Positions 1 to 12,000 of a stretch of DNA of 64,000 nt are shown here, piece after piece. The stretch's first letter is position 1, and each line of letters begins with the position of its first letter. The notes beneath the pieces are model-generated. The model saw only the letters and a list, made by a program, of their open reading frames with translations. It was not told the DNA's origin and did not search any database. This DNA comes from Rhizophagus irregularis (Eukaryota > Glomeromycota > Glomeromycetes > Glomerales > Glomeraceae). A program made the translations under genes and the position numbers. The stretch covers positions 3,435,001 to 3,499,000 of the forward strand of contig NC_089433.1 of assembly GCF_026210795.1 (NCBI RefSeq), written 5' to 3'.

Positions 1-2
1 AG

Positions 3-170
3 AGAAGTAAATGGAACTATAGAAGATAATGTCCGAGATGTAAAAAGTTTAGTGAGGATTGAGAACATGTTTGGATTTGTGAAGCAAATGATATAGAAGT
101 AAATGTTTTGATAAAAAATTCCGTTTACGATTACGAGTTAAAATTGCTAGAAGAAAAGAAAAATGAATAA
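3..170 (+). pseudogene. Relic of a reverse-transcriptase-type (LINE-like) C-terminus
   Basis: Reading frame 3 gives a short peptide with the pattern CPRC...EHVWIC, a CCHC-like zinc motif, then an acidic/lysine-rich tail ending at a stop near 170. Two in-frame stops interrupt it, so it is not functional. From general knowledge, Rhizophagus LINE-like polyproteins often end with a CPxCK...HxWIC motif; that assignment is recollection, not a search. It is cut by the window edge, so the upstream part is unseen. Confidence 0.3.
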
Positions 171-1882
171 GCTGAAATAGTAAGAGATATTAATTTTGAG
201 TTTATTAGAACAACCAGCAAAAATACTTTGGGAAAATAAAAAAATTAATTAGAAATATTAGGATAGTAACGAATGATCGGCGAAATAACAGAAGGGAATT
301 GGATGATAGTTAAAGTGATTTAATAATTTAGTCTAAAATAGATTATATTTATCTTTATTAGATTTAGATTGAACTTAGTTATAGAGAATATTATAATGTA
401 AATTATTATATTTTCTAGGCGTTTAAATAATTATGTAAACAATTGTATAATTGTTCTTAATTAATAAACGCGTTACTATTTTAAAAAAAAAATTATATAT
501 AATTATATTTTCATATCAGAGTTTTAATAATTTGGCGTAATCGAAATATATTGCTCGCCACATTACTAGAGTCTCGCCCGTGGAATTACTACACCATATT
601 ATCACTTTTCATTGGTTCGTCTATTATAATCGTGGATTAATTTAATTTTTTATGCATGTCAAAAAATAAAATAATCGATATTATCCGGCCTAACCTTGTC
701 AAACCCATTTACTTAAATCATTTTTTAAGCTTTTTAATAAATTGTTTCAAAATAAAATGTTTAGGTGAAATTATTTTTTTCATTGTACAAATGAAATTTA
801 ACAAGCAATATAACCCATATACAGTACGTAACAGTAATTCTTTCAACAAGCAATATTTATACTTATTAATTTAAAAAACGATAAATATTAAACTTTAACG
901 AAATATATCCTATTATTTTCTATATATAACTTGAACGGTGTATTTATAAATAAAAGATCGTATGTACTAAAAACGTGAATATAAAAAGATCTTTATAATA
1001 TATTCATTTTACAAGAAACTCCCACGCAGACAACATCCAATCATATTTATAATAAAGTATAATCAAGGTAAATTGATTTTTAAGTTCTAAATTTTAATTA
1101 TACTTCCTTAGAACTCCCAAGTCGCTTCAGAATTGACGAATCAACTTGAAAGGTATTTAAAAAGATGGTGTGTTTTTTTAATTAAAGATGTTAATTAACT
1201 TCATTAACATTCCATTTATTTTCTTTGTAGAAAATTGGCTTTCGTGGGAACGCAGTGTAAAACGTTGACGGCTGACGACTTATAAATATAAATGTACAAG
1301 TGAAAAATAAATAATCAGTTGTAAATATATTACACGATAACAGAAAATTTTTCATAGCTCATTCAAACTAAGTTCTACAAAATTCTATTAATTGATTTAT
1401 ATTTATTATATCTTTTATTTATTTTTTTTTTCTACTGTATAATTAATAAATAATTAAATTGAGGCGGCCAAAACCTAAAAATTATATAAATTGTGTACTT
1501 TTGGGTTAAGCGATATAAATTATTTTATGTCATACTTAACATTTTTAAAATTAATATAATCAACAACTATTTTTTGTGGGTTACGTCGAATTTGCGTAAT
1601 TTACTAATCCTTTTTTGGTAAAGATTTATTTTGAAATCATTTAATAGCTGTGATCCAGTCTCACATTCTCACGTTTAGATCTTTCCTTTTTTGATTTATC
1701 ATACGATCATACGATGAATTTATTACGTAAATATTGTAAATATTGTATAATTTGATAAACGTCACATAACTATATAAAGTATAGAGTAGATCATTCCAGT
1801 ACCACACAAAATACCTATCAGCTTGAATAAAATCACTCCGCAACCTTTTTCACTTTTTCCAATATTCAAAATAAAAATAAAA
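171..1882. other. AT-rich intergenic stretch
   Basis: Between the relic at the left edge and the F-box gene I see no coding sequence with recognisable motifs. Short open frames (for example 656-874) are compositionally random. The last ~150 bases before 1883 should hold the promoter and leader of the F-box gene, but no clear element stands out. Confidence 0.4.
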
Positions 1883-3277
1883 ATGTCCAAATTAAATAGA
1901 GATATTCTTTATTTAATATTCAAAGAGTTACGTAATGATAAAAAAACTTTTTATTCTTGTCTATCAGTTAATAAAACTTGGTGTGAAATAATTATTCCAA
2001 TTCTATGGAATAATCCATGGAAATATTTAAATGATGATAATAATACAAATGAGAAAATTCTATTGGATAAAATCATTTCACATTTATCAGATGAATCAAG
2101 AAATAATATAAAGAAATTAGGTATTGATTTACCAACAAACTTATATAAAAAACCTTTATTTAATTATATTAGTTTTTGTAGACATTTAAATTTAAATGCA
2201 ATTAAAAGGATAATTATAAATTCTAGAAAAAAAATTATTTTAAAAGAAATTATTCATCTTTTTATTAATGAAAATACAAAATTTACACATCTTTATATAC
2301 CTCAACAATTTAATCATCAAATACATCTTATTCCAGGGGCTGAAATTTGTTTCTCAGAAATTGAATTTCTTAGTTGTAATACAAGTATTAATGATAATGT
2401 TTTAATTGGTTTAATTAAAATGTGTAAACCAATTAAAGAATTGGAACTTTATATTAATATAATTAATAATAATTATAAAATTTCTGAATTAATTGAAACT
2501 CCTAAAAAATTATTTAATGTTCGATTATTAAATAATTATGCTCTTTATTTAAATCATGATGAATCATTTTGTAAAATTATTGAAAATTCTTTAATTAAAC
2601 ATTCAAATACTATAAAATATTTTAAGATAACTAAACAACCTATCACAGGAATTTTATCATATTTTATTAATTTAAAATGTTTAGAATTGAATGGTAATTA
2701 TCATAAATTAGCATGGGATTGTTTAGAAAATGTTTCTTTACCTTTTTTACAAATTTTAAAAACCATTTATGTTTCAACTAAACCTTTAACAAGTTTAATT
2801 GAAAATACTAATGGTTATCTTAATGAAATAATTATTAATGATATACCTCATGATGATATTGATAATAAAAGAATTATTCAAGTTATTTATAAAAAATGTC
2901 CAAAACTTAAATATCTTAAATTAGAATTTAAAAATAGTAATATTTTAGAATTAAATAATTTATTAATTAATTGTCATTATTTAAATGGTTTATTTTTTAT
3001 TAATTCAAAATTTGATTGGAATAATTTATTTGAAATTTTAATTAAATCTTCTCCAATTAATTTATTTAAATTTAAATTTGATACTATTTATGATAATATT
3101 GAAAAAGATTCTTTAAAATACTTTTTTAATAATTGGAAAGGTAAACATCCTTTATTATTACAATTTAATCAAAAAAATTTGGAACAATATAGTGATCTGA
3201 TAGAAAAATATAAAGAAGAAGGAATAATTAAAAAATTTGATTATAATTTATGTAATGAAGATTTTAAGTGGATTTGA
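1883..3277 (+). CDS. F-box protein (Rhizophagus-type, LRR-like C-terminal region)
   Basis: Single-exon gene of about 464 residues. Residues 1-45 (MSKLNRDILYLIF...CLSVNKTWCEI...LWNNPW) form the F-box, which in known members binds Skp1 within SCF ubiquitin ligases; the start at 1883 is chosen because the F-box begins right there, although the frame is open 20 codons further upstream (1823). The rest consists of loosely periodic Leu/Ile/Asn-rich segments (LKCLELNG, LKYLKLEF) like the degenerate leucine-rich repeats that receive substrates. It ends NEDFKWI, matching the DDNYCCRYFDWN end of the broken paralogue at 38740-40101. Codon use is extremely A/T-rich. Substrate unknown. The family is greatly expanded in arbuscular mycorrhizal fungi. 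Confidence 0.88.
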   Translation: MSKLNRDILYLIFKELRNDKKTFYSCLSVNKTWCEIIIPILWNNPWKYLNDDNNTNEKILLDKIISHLSDESRNNIKKLGIDLPTNLYKKPLFNYISFCRHLNLNAIKRIIINSRKKIILKEIIHLFINENTKFTHLYIPQQFNHQIHLIPGAEICFSEIEFLSCNTSINDNVLIGLIKMCKPIKELELYINIINNNYKISELIETPKKLFNVRLLNNYALYLNHDESFCKIIENSLIKHSNTIKYFKITKQPITGILSYFINLKCLELNGNYHKLAWDCLENVSLPFLQILKTIYVSTKPLTSLIENTNGYLNEIIINDIPHDDIDNKRIIQVIYKKCPKLKYLKLEFKNSNILELNNLLINCHYLNGLFFINSKFDWNNLFEILIKSSPINLFKFKFDTIYDNIEKDSLKYFFNNWKGKHPLLLQFNQKNLEQYSDLIEKYKEEGIIKKFDYNLCNEDFKWI

Positions 3278-4183
3278 TTTTTTTCGTTAGTATACAAGGC
3301 TTGATTTTTAGCTATTTTATTATAGTAAGGTAGTAGTAAAGGTACCAAAATTAACAAAGTAACAATTTAAGATTTATCATTGTAATAATTATTCCGTATT
3401 ATTTTTTTATTTACATAATAAATTTATTTAAAGGCAATTATATCTTATTTTTTATTAGAACAGTTGTACACATACCAGATAGTGATCATTAAATTACTTG
3501 TTCGCTCGATAGTCAAAATTACATGATGCTCTTTAAAATTAATGGAGGAAAATTATTTTATTAAAATTACGCGATTACGCGATTGAAGCTGATTGTGGAA
3601 AGATCAGACATCTAAATATCTATCTTTTTGAGTTACCATCTCATCTGCCGTCCTCATACCTACCAACATGTACAGTAAATAACATCAAAATGATACTAAA
3701 ACTCCTCTTCTTAATGTTTGTACGAAAATCTTTGTAAAATTTGGGTAATTTGATAATACGACCAACGTCCACCCGAGAATATAGACGATCACTTGACCAA
3801 ATCAATCATTGGAGTGAGTGACAAAGTTCATCATATTACGCATGGTTCGGAAAATTTTTACAATACTGTATTATAGTCATAGTCACAAAAAGAAATATCC
3901 CTGTCCAAAAAAAAAGTATTAGATTGAACCATTTTTATCAGTAATACACCTGTGATACCCTAATAATTTCAGCCATTTTCAATGTGGTAACAAGTTTGTT
4001 AATTTATTAATTCAAAATATTATCGTCAAATCTTTACCTTTATCGTATCAAGCGCAGAAAATAAACGCTAATCAACATGGTTAATTATATTAATATGGCG
4101 CGCACAAAAACTTTAATAAATGGAATTACCACATATATATGTATATATTTTTATAACCCACATATAAAATAAAAAGCAATATT
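3278..4183. other. Intergenic region between convergent genes
   Basis: This region separates the 3' ends of the F-box gene (+) and the first BTB-TLDc gene (-), so it should hold both terminators. No ORF or repeat of note was recognised. Confidence 0.4.
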
Positions 4184-5692
4184 TTATTCCCTAATAATTT
4201 GGTATACTTCATAATCTTCCATAAAAAATTCACCATCATCTCTTATTCTTTTTTCATAATAATATCTCTTTTGATAATGAATTTCATCATAATTTGTAAA
4301 TTCATAGGAAGCGTATATATTGATATCATCTCCAAAGCATGGGCCAGCTGTAGTACTAAACCATAATGCACAATCCGCAACTTCTATATTACTAATAATT
4401 CCATCTTTAAAAAAGATATCATTACTTTTAAGAGAAAAAATAAAACTATCTTTAGCTTCACCCCAATCATAATTAGACTCCCATTTTATAGGATTATATC
4501 CACCAATAATCTCATCCGTTCCTCTTACTTTAATAAAAGTAACAGTATTTGATTTACCATCACATAATTCATGGAATTTTTTAGGAGTTAACCCATCTCG
4601 ACTTCCTCTTAATAATAATTTAAATTTATAAGGTAAATATAAATCTCTAATATAAGCGAATTTGTTATCGGTAACATTATTATCAATCCATCTTGAAATA
4701 ATTGAAATAATTCTTAAATCTACAATCCTTGAATTAATTTTGATATTTCTAGGGAATAAGATGTTTTCATTTTGTCCATTATCAGGATCCATATAAGAAT
4801 TTACTAAATTTTCATAAAGTTGATGTTTTAAAAGTTTCTTATATGGACGAACTTTTCGTACAAATTCTTGAGATGATAAACAATAAAATCTGATTAAAGG
4901 TAAACAATTTTGTAAAGTATTTTTCATTGTATTGAAATCATCATCTGTCCAAGTATCAGGATCTGGAATAAAAGTTGAATTTTTTGCGAGACCCCATTCT
5001 AATACATGTTCCCAAACCTCAACTTCTTTCATTTGTAAATCATCTCTTTCAATGAGCTTAATCAAAGATGTTTCAGGAAGTGAAGTAAAATCAAATGAAT
5101 CGAATATTTTTTCAGGAGATTTAGCCATTAAATTTGTACAAAATTGTTGAATTACTAATAAATTAGTAGATTGAAAACTTATTCGATGAGTAAGTTCAAA
5201 ATTTTGTTCTATCCATTCCGATTTATTTTCAATTAAATACCCTTGTAAATAATCAATTAATTCTTGAAGACAAAGTTCATCTGCAGCGGCTAAAATTTTA
5301 AGGATATCGGAAGTATCTTGTTCATTTAATGAAAGAAAACCACCATAAATATATCTAAATTATGAAATTCATAAATTAAATTAGAAATTTAATCATGTAT
5401 TAAAATTATTTCTTTATATATCAGATATAACTTACTTTAAGATAATCTGAAATATTTCTGGTGATATATTTGGTAATCTGATATGAACTAAATTATTAGT
5501 ATTATTGCTCCTGTTATTGGAAGCTATAATTCGTCGTAAATTTGGAGAACGGTAACATAAAATATTCTTGTGAGCACGGAATATTCTTACATAAGGATCT
5601 TCACCAGCTTCTATCTTAATATCGTAATATTCGTCATCTTCTAATAGTTTAATATAATTTTGACTTAATTTTGAAAAAAACTTTTTTAACAT
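4184..5692 (-). CDS. BTB-BACK-TLDc domain protein, copy 1
   Basis: Two exons: 5692-5436 and 5354-4184; the 81-nt intron has donor GTAAGT and acceptor TTTAG. Joined length is 1428 nt (475 residues) with an uninterrupted frame. BTB/POZ domain at about residues 20-105 (YDIKIEAGEDPYVRIFRAHK...PEIFQIILK|YIYGG), BACK region about 120-260 (LAAADELCLQELIDYL; ERDDLQMKEVEVWEHVLEWG), and TLDc domain about 293-475 (KLLLRGSRDGLTPKKFHELCDGK, IIGGYNP, SFIFSL, GPCFG). BTB-BACK proteins usually act as Cullin-3 adaptors; TLDc domains are linked to oxidative-stress resistance and V-ATPase binding. Substrate unknown. Tandem with copy 2 in the same orientation. The BACK portion and intron are almost identical to copy 2 while the TLDc half is far more divergent. 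Confidence 0.92.
5355..5435 (-). other. Intron of BTB-BACK-TLDc copy 1
   Basis: Donor GTAAGT directly follows codon bases TTAAA; the acceptor reads ATTTAG before ATATATTTATGG. Splicing rebuilds the family motif ILKYIYGG across the junction, in frame. Confidence 0.85.
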
Positions 5693-6421
5693 AGTATATT
5701 ATTTTTTCCTTGAGAAAAAAAATTTTTATTTTCGAATAATTTAAACGGGACAATGTGCTTATTTATTAGTCCTTCGTTACACTTCTGACTAATAATTATT
5801 CGTATAGGTTTCACAAGTGTCCTGTTGTCCGTCCGGCACGTGATGATGCGCAATGATAATGTGCTTCGGACTTGATAACGGTTTCCGCTTCCTAGTTTAC
5901 CTAGTTTATATTAGGCCTGTTCAATTTTGATCGTTCGAATTTTTGATCGGGGTTTTGAGTTGATGATTATTGGCTAACAGGATTGTGTAACTTGATCAGT
6001 GACTCGATTTTCATGAACTACTGTAACCTATGCGGCTACGCCCGTAGTAAACTACGTTGCCACCGCAGTCTTAACAAAAATGTAATAATATAATATAGTA
6101 CTAAAAATTATAAAAGTAAAAATCAAAATAAACCCCTTTTTCCTAAGTCAAATTATCTTGCCTTTTATAATAAAATGATTTCATCAAAATAAATTCTAAG
6201 TCCTCCTAAGATTTTTCCCTTGTTCCTTTCTGATGTTTTTCAATTTTGACATTTAACCTTTTTCCTGTCATCATTAGAATTTCAAAAATATCGTTTCCCC
6301 CCTTTTCATTAATATTCAACTTTTCAAAATTTCCTTTTTTTGATCTTCATTTCTATTTCCTTATTCAGTAATTCTCTGACCCTAGTTTCCATTCTCAAAT
6401 AATAGTTTTTTATCACCTGGC

Positions 6422-6477
6422 TACTAATTGGTATTTAGGATTTTTCCGCCAGTTATAAACTGGCGGACCAATTAGTA
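6422..6477. repeat. Short inverted repeat (hairpin)
   Basis: Arms TACTAATTGG / CCAATTAGTA enclose an inner perfect hairpin CCGCCAGTT-ata-AACTGGCGG. It sits inside the TIR element at 5912-6972. Confidence 0.6.
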
Positions 6478-6495
6478 TATCTAGGATGATAAAAA

Positions 6496-6584
6496 AGTTA
6501 TTTACTGATCTAGTTTAGTATATAAATGGGCCATCATCCTTCGGATGATAACCCATTTATGTACTACTAGATTAGTAAATAACT
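6496..6584. repeat. Fold-back MITE-like hairpin (AGTTATTT ends)
   Basis: Near-palindrome of about 89 bp beginning AGTTATTTACTGATCTAG and ending with its inverse CTAGATTAGTAAATAACT, with centre CATCATCCttCGGATGAT. Its AGTTATT termini resemble the hairpins at 14713 and 16388. Confidence 0.6.
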
Positions 6585-7250
6585 AATACTTATCGTTGCG
6601 GATGCTACATTTGTAACATTCCACAATTATAATACTTTGTACACTTAAATTAAATATAATACTGCGCCCACAATTAATAAATTACTCGGTAATTTCTGGC
6701 ATTACACTATTAAAAAGTAGATTTTTTTTTATCGTTTTAACAGAAAATTAAAAACGCGCTTTTGAACGAATCCAAAAAAAAAGAAAAATTTACATGAAAC
6801 AAGTACAAATTAGCGGAAAAAACTACTAACTGACTCAAGAAAAATATGAAAAAAAAATTTATTAATTTTTGAATAAAAAAATTTCGATCAATACGACCTT
6901 TGATTCTGATCACATGTTGTGATCAAAAATCCGAACAATCAAAATCAAAATTGAACAAATTGAACAGGCCTATTGATATATTGTAGATTCCTTCTAAAAA
7001 AATTTACGTACATTAAAATGATTAGATTATTAGATTACGTATACTGGTGTACAGTTTGAATGTTGATCAAAACATTGTGAGCAACATACTATACTTTGCT
7101 TCGCTATAAAATTCGATATGATCATAAACTGAATATTGGATTTTATTTTTTTAAAAAAACAATTCAGAGACAATTTAATACTAAAGAATATAAAAATAAA
7201 ATAAGAAATACAGTAACCATGCACTACAAATAAAATAAAAAATAATACTC

Positions 7251-8754
7251 TTAATTTTTCACAATTTGAAATATTTCATAATCTTCCATAGAAAATTTGC
7301 CTTCTTGATCTCTTATCTTTTTTTCATAAGAAGTATTTATACAAAAGAACTTACAAAAATTTTCATTTTCATTTAATGAACCTATTGCAAGATCACGATT
7401 AAAACATGGTCCATTTCTTGGGTGATTTGCCATTGCGCAATTAATATTTTTTACATTACTAATGATTGCGGTTTTAAAATTACTTTTAAATGAAAAAATA
7501 AAACTATCTTTAGTTTTAATCCAATTATTAGAAGTTGACCATGTTAAAGGATTATATCCACCAATGATTTCTTCCGCTCCTTCGATTTTAATAAAAGTGA
7601 CAGTAATGAGTTTATCATCACATAATGTATGAAACTGTTTAGCAGTAAAACCATCTCGACTTCCTCTTAGTAATAATTTAAATTTATATGGTAAATATAA
7701 TTCTCTCAAATAAGAAAATTTACGATTAACATCCACTTTATCAATCCATCTTGAAATAATTGAAACAATATTTAAACTAACAATTGTTGAATCAATTACT
7801 TCGTCAATATGAATATTTCTAGGAAGTGAAATATTATCATTTGGTATACTATCAGGATTCATGTAAGAATTTAATAAATCTTTATAAAGTTGAGAGTTTA
7901 AAAGTTTTTTATATGGATCAATATTTTGTAAAAATTCTTTAGATGATAAACTAAAGAATCTGATTAAAGGTAAACAACGTTGTAAAGTATTTTCCATCAT
8001 TCTATAATCATCATCAGTCCAAGTATCAGGATCTGAAATAAGAGTTGAATTTTGCGCGAGACCCCATTCTAATACACGGTCCCAAACCTCAACTTCTTTC
8101 ATTTGTAAATCATCTCTTTCAATGAGCTTAATCAAAGATGTTTCAGGAAGTGAAGTAAAATCAAATGAATCGAATATTATTTCAGGAGATTTAGCCATTA
8201 AATTTGTACAAAATTGTTGAATTTCTAATAAATTATTAGATTGAAAACTTATTCGATGAGTAAGTTCAAAATTTTGTTCTATCCATTCCGATTTATTTTC
8301 AATTAAATACCCTTGTAAATAATCAATTAATTCTTGAAGACAAAGTTCATCTGCAGCGGCTAAAATTTTAAGGATATCGGAAGTATCTTGTTCATTTAAT
8401 GAAAGAATACCACCATAAATATATCTAAATTATGAAATGCATAAATTAAATTAGAAATTTAATCATTTTTTAAAATTATTTCCTCACAACCCACCTTAAG
8501 ATAATTTGAAATATTTCTGGTGATATATTTGGTAATCTAATATGAACTAAATCATTAGTATTACTGCTCCTGTTATTGGAAGCTAAAATTCGTCGTAAAT
8601 ATGGAGAACGGTAACACAAAATATTCGTGTGAGCACGGAATATTCTTACATAAGGATCTTCACCAACTTCAATTGTAATATCGTAATAATTTTCGTCATT
8701 ATCCAATAATTCTAAAAAATTTTGGCTTAATTTTGAAAAAAATTTTACTGACAT
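7251..8754 (-). CDS. BTB-BACK-TLDc domain protein, copy 2
   Basis: Two exons: 8754-8495 and 8424-7251, with a 70-nt intron (donor GTGGGT, acceptor TTTAG); 1434 nt, 477 residues, frame intact. BTB about 20-106 (YYDITIEVGEDPYVRIFRAHTNILCYRSPYLRRI), BACK about 120-260, TLDc about 295-477 (KLLLRGSRDGFTAKQFHTLCDDK, IIGGYNPLTW, SFIFSF, GPCFNRD). By family it is probably a Cullin-3 substrate adaptor with a TLDc module. Start at 8754 is the only Met ahead of the BTB fold and matches copy 1. Tandem paralogue of the gene at 4184-5692; the shared central block is nearly identical while both ends differ, suggesting gene conversion. Confidence 0.92.
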
Positions 8755-9204
8755 TTTATAGAATTTTTCCTTTTTTTAAAAAAAAAGAGAGAAAGAGAGG
8801 TAAATTTTTAATGCGTGTTTATATATCTGGTATGTAGATCTCTAAACAAACTTTAAACCAGTTTTAATCTAGTTTGATATTTTTTATGATCATGTGATTA
8901 TATTATAAATAATGTATTTTGCATGTATGAAATGCGAAATAACAATATATTGTTTTTACAGGAAAATATAATGATAATAACTCAGGAGAGGATTGTGAAA
9001 CTGACACGTAGTTAGTATCACATTAACAAAGGCATAAAAATTTGAGATCTATAATTTTTTTATTAAAATAATATTTTATAAATTATTTACACAATTTAGA
9101 ATAATCATAAGTGCAAACTTACTAGTATATTTATAGTTTGATCAACAACTAAAAGTATAAAAGTTTACTAATTAATAATATTAGGAATGTAAATAAATCT
9201 GAAG

Positions 9205-9340
9205 TTAACTGTTCAATTACAAAACTGATTTTATTTATGTAAAAAAAAAAATTTTACATGTACTCTACAATCAGTGTTGAACATAGATATGTATATATGA
9301 TAAAATAAAAATAATTAACTAATATAATGTTATAAAATAA
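9205..9340 (-). promoter_or_regulatory. Conserved 3' flank shared by kinase loci A, C and D
   Basis: The stretch with TCAATTACAAAACTGATTTT, TTATGTAAAAA and CTACAATCAGTGTTGA recurs downstream of locus C (about 42385-42530) and locus D (about 54545-54690) at a similar distance from the stop codon. Its position suggests 3'-UTR or polyadenylation sequence carried along with the duplicated genes. Function is inferred only. Confidence 0.45.
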
Positions 9341-10056
9341 TAACTTAAACTAAAAATAAAATTTGATTCATTTTATTCATTTGTATCATCTTCGATTGAT
9401 AATCTGTAAGAATTGATTTTGGATTAGATAACTGAAATTCAATTATAATATTTATTAAAAATAAAAAATTATAAGACTTAATTTCTACTGTATTATTATC
9501 AATATTATCAAATTTTGGGATATTTTTTGTAAAAGGATTTAGTAACCGAGATTTATAAATAGCTTGTGTGGATGAGCCAGAGCAGTACTTTCATCAAAAG
9601 AAGTAGGATGTGATCTTCTGTATTTTTCTGCTTTCTCAATTTGTTTTTGAATTTCAAAATGTATTTGTTCTTTTTCAAACCCATATTTACTTTCAAGGCA
9701 TGATTAGAATCACTTGCCGAATATAAGAACATAAATAAATTAAAAATTTCAGCTGCTTTTGGTCTATTATTCGGATTTGAATCCCAACACTGTTTCATTA
9801 AGTCAATGTAACATTTTGGTGCTTCTGGCTCATTAATTTCAGGTCTAATTCCACTGCAGATATTTAATACTAATAACTCATCATGTGCACAATTGAAAAA
9901 GGGGTTGTCTTCCAGTTGCCACAAAATACATAATCATGCCAAAACTATATATATCTGCTGCTTGAGTATAAATTTCCCCTTTTAATACTTCAGGAGCTAC
10001 ATAAGGCATAACTCCATAAATATTATTATGATCATTATTACTAACATCTCCACATA

Positions 10057-10265
10057 ATCCCATAAGGACCCCGAGCAATATATAAATAGGTAACAAGAGA
10101 TCGGCACAAATTTACTAATAGCTCTACGCATCTCTTCAGGGCCGGCACTATGTAATTCTGGTCAGAATTATCCAAAAAAGGAAATGATCTACATACTTTT
10201 GGGCTCATTCTACGCAAACTCTCTATTTTTACCTTTTCATGTATTGTTCGGGGTCCTATCCCATA
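10057..10265. mobile_element. hAT-like MITE (193 bp) with 8-bp target duplication
   Basis: Element 10065-10257 starts AGGACCCCGAGCAATA; the reverse complement of its other end is AGGACCCCGAACAATA. It is flanked by exact 8-bp direct repeats ATCCCATA at 10057-10064 and 10258-10265. Eight-bp duplications and short TIRs are typical of hAT elements. It has split the kinase DMG motif of locus A: removing the element plus one repeat rejoins SDMG to LCG. No coding capacity. Confidence 0.85.
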
Positions 10266-12000
10266 TCTGAAATATAAAATATACTACTACTATTAGTTGC
10301 ACCAGCAATATTTGATAATATATTCCTGTATGAAAATCATGGTGAACCATCTTTTTTTGATGAATTTCTTTAAGACCCGTACTAATATTAAGTAGCATTG
10401 ATATTTTATTGTACCAGTTAAGGTTTCTATAATTTTTGTTCATCCAATTCTTTAAATTTCCGCCCTTTGCATATTCAAGAACTATAATGTAATCCTTTGT
10501 ATCTGGATTTTGAGATATTCCATATATTTTAAGTATTCCTCCATTATCAATTGAATATGATTTAACCTATTAAATATAAAAGAAATTTATTATTAAAATA
10601 TATAACTAAATTAAATTTACAGAAAAATCCTGTACCTCATTAAGAAATTCACTTGTGATATGTTGGGAATTATATAAACATTTTAATGCAACTTTTTTAT
10701 TCTGATTGATTTATTACATTATATTGTAATGGGCCATCTTTCCATATTGCTAAATACACTTTAGCAAATCCACCTTCACCTATTTCTTTAATATTGATAA
10801 ACTGATTATATGGTATCCATTCAAATACTATATCATTATAAGTATTAATTTTTGACTGCATTTCCTGAATTAAATTATTAATTCTTTCATATTTACTGGT
10901 CCAGTTCATAGAACTTTTTCTTGATAAAGCATTTTTTTGACATGGTTTGCACCATTTATAGAAATAGAAATATCTGTAAGTCTTTTACATTTTTCACAAT
11001 AATATTTATTTGGAAAAACTATAATATAATCTCTTGTATTAGGATTTTGAGATATACCATATATTCTATGTTCATTACTAGTACTATTAACCTATAAAAT
11101 AAAGAAGTTTTTTATTATATTAAAGTATTTAATTTAAAAAGAAAATCTTATACCTCATTCAGAAATTCATCGGTAGTAGTATTTTGCGAATTATATAATT
11201 TTAGAATGACTTTTGTATTCTTTCTTCTTATATATTTGTTGTCACAATAATTAACATAATTATAAAACAATCGATCATCATTCCATATTGCTGAATAAAT
11301 CATAGTAAATTCATCTTTTTCTAACTCTTTAATATTATTAAACTGATTATATGGTATCCATTCAACTATAATATCATTAAACCCATTAATATTTAATTGT
11401 TTTTCCTGAACTAAATTATCAATTTTTTCATTTCCGCTGGTCCAATTTTTTTCTAAATCATTAATTTGACATGATTTACACCATTTATAAGTTTTCTTTG
11501 TAAATTTCTTACCACACTTATTACAATATAAATTTCGGAGAATTAAAATATAATCTTTTGTTTCTGGATTTTGAGATATTCCGTATAAATACTTCCCATC
11601 AAAAAATTTAACCTGTAAAATATAAGAAAATTATTATTATTACACTTTACTAAATATTTATTAATAGTGAAAATATATACGTACCTCATTTAGAAATTCA
11701 TTGGTAATACTTTGAGAGTTGTGTAGATATTTACAATTGGCTTTTATATTCTGTTTTCTCGTATATTCATATTTATTTGTATCATATTTTAATAGACCAT
11801 TCTTCAATATTGCTGAATATATTGTAGAAAATTCATCTTTTCCTAATTCTTTGATATAATTGAACTGATTATATGTTATCCATTCAACTATAATATCATT
11901 AGAGTTATTAATTTCTAATTGCATTTCCTGAATTAAATTATCAATTTTTTCATTTCCACTGGTCCAATTTGTAAAATTATTTTTTAGATTATTTATCTGG

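Larger units (their letters stand above)
5912..6972. mobile_element. Candidate ~1.06 kb non-autonomous TIR element
   Basis: The ends are inverted: TAGGCCTGTTCAATTTTGAT at the left, and the reverse complement of the right end also begins TAGGCCTGTTCAATTTG, then both continue with a GTTCGrATTTTTGATC motif. The TA at both tips could be a Tc1/mariner-like target duplication. No transposase ORF inside. It holds two small hairpins (6422-6477 and 6496-6584). It lies between the two tandem BTB-TLDc genes. Confidence 0.55.

Noticed and set aside
656-874. 72-residue open frame
   Set aside because: Random AT-rich frame without motif or leader.
4932-5150. Plus-strand 72-residue frame
   Set aside because: Antisense shadow of the BTB-BACK-TLDc exon.
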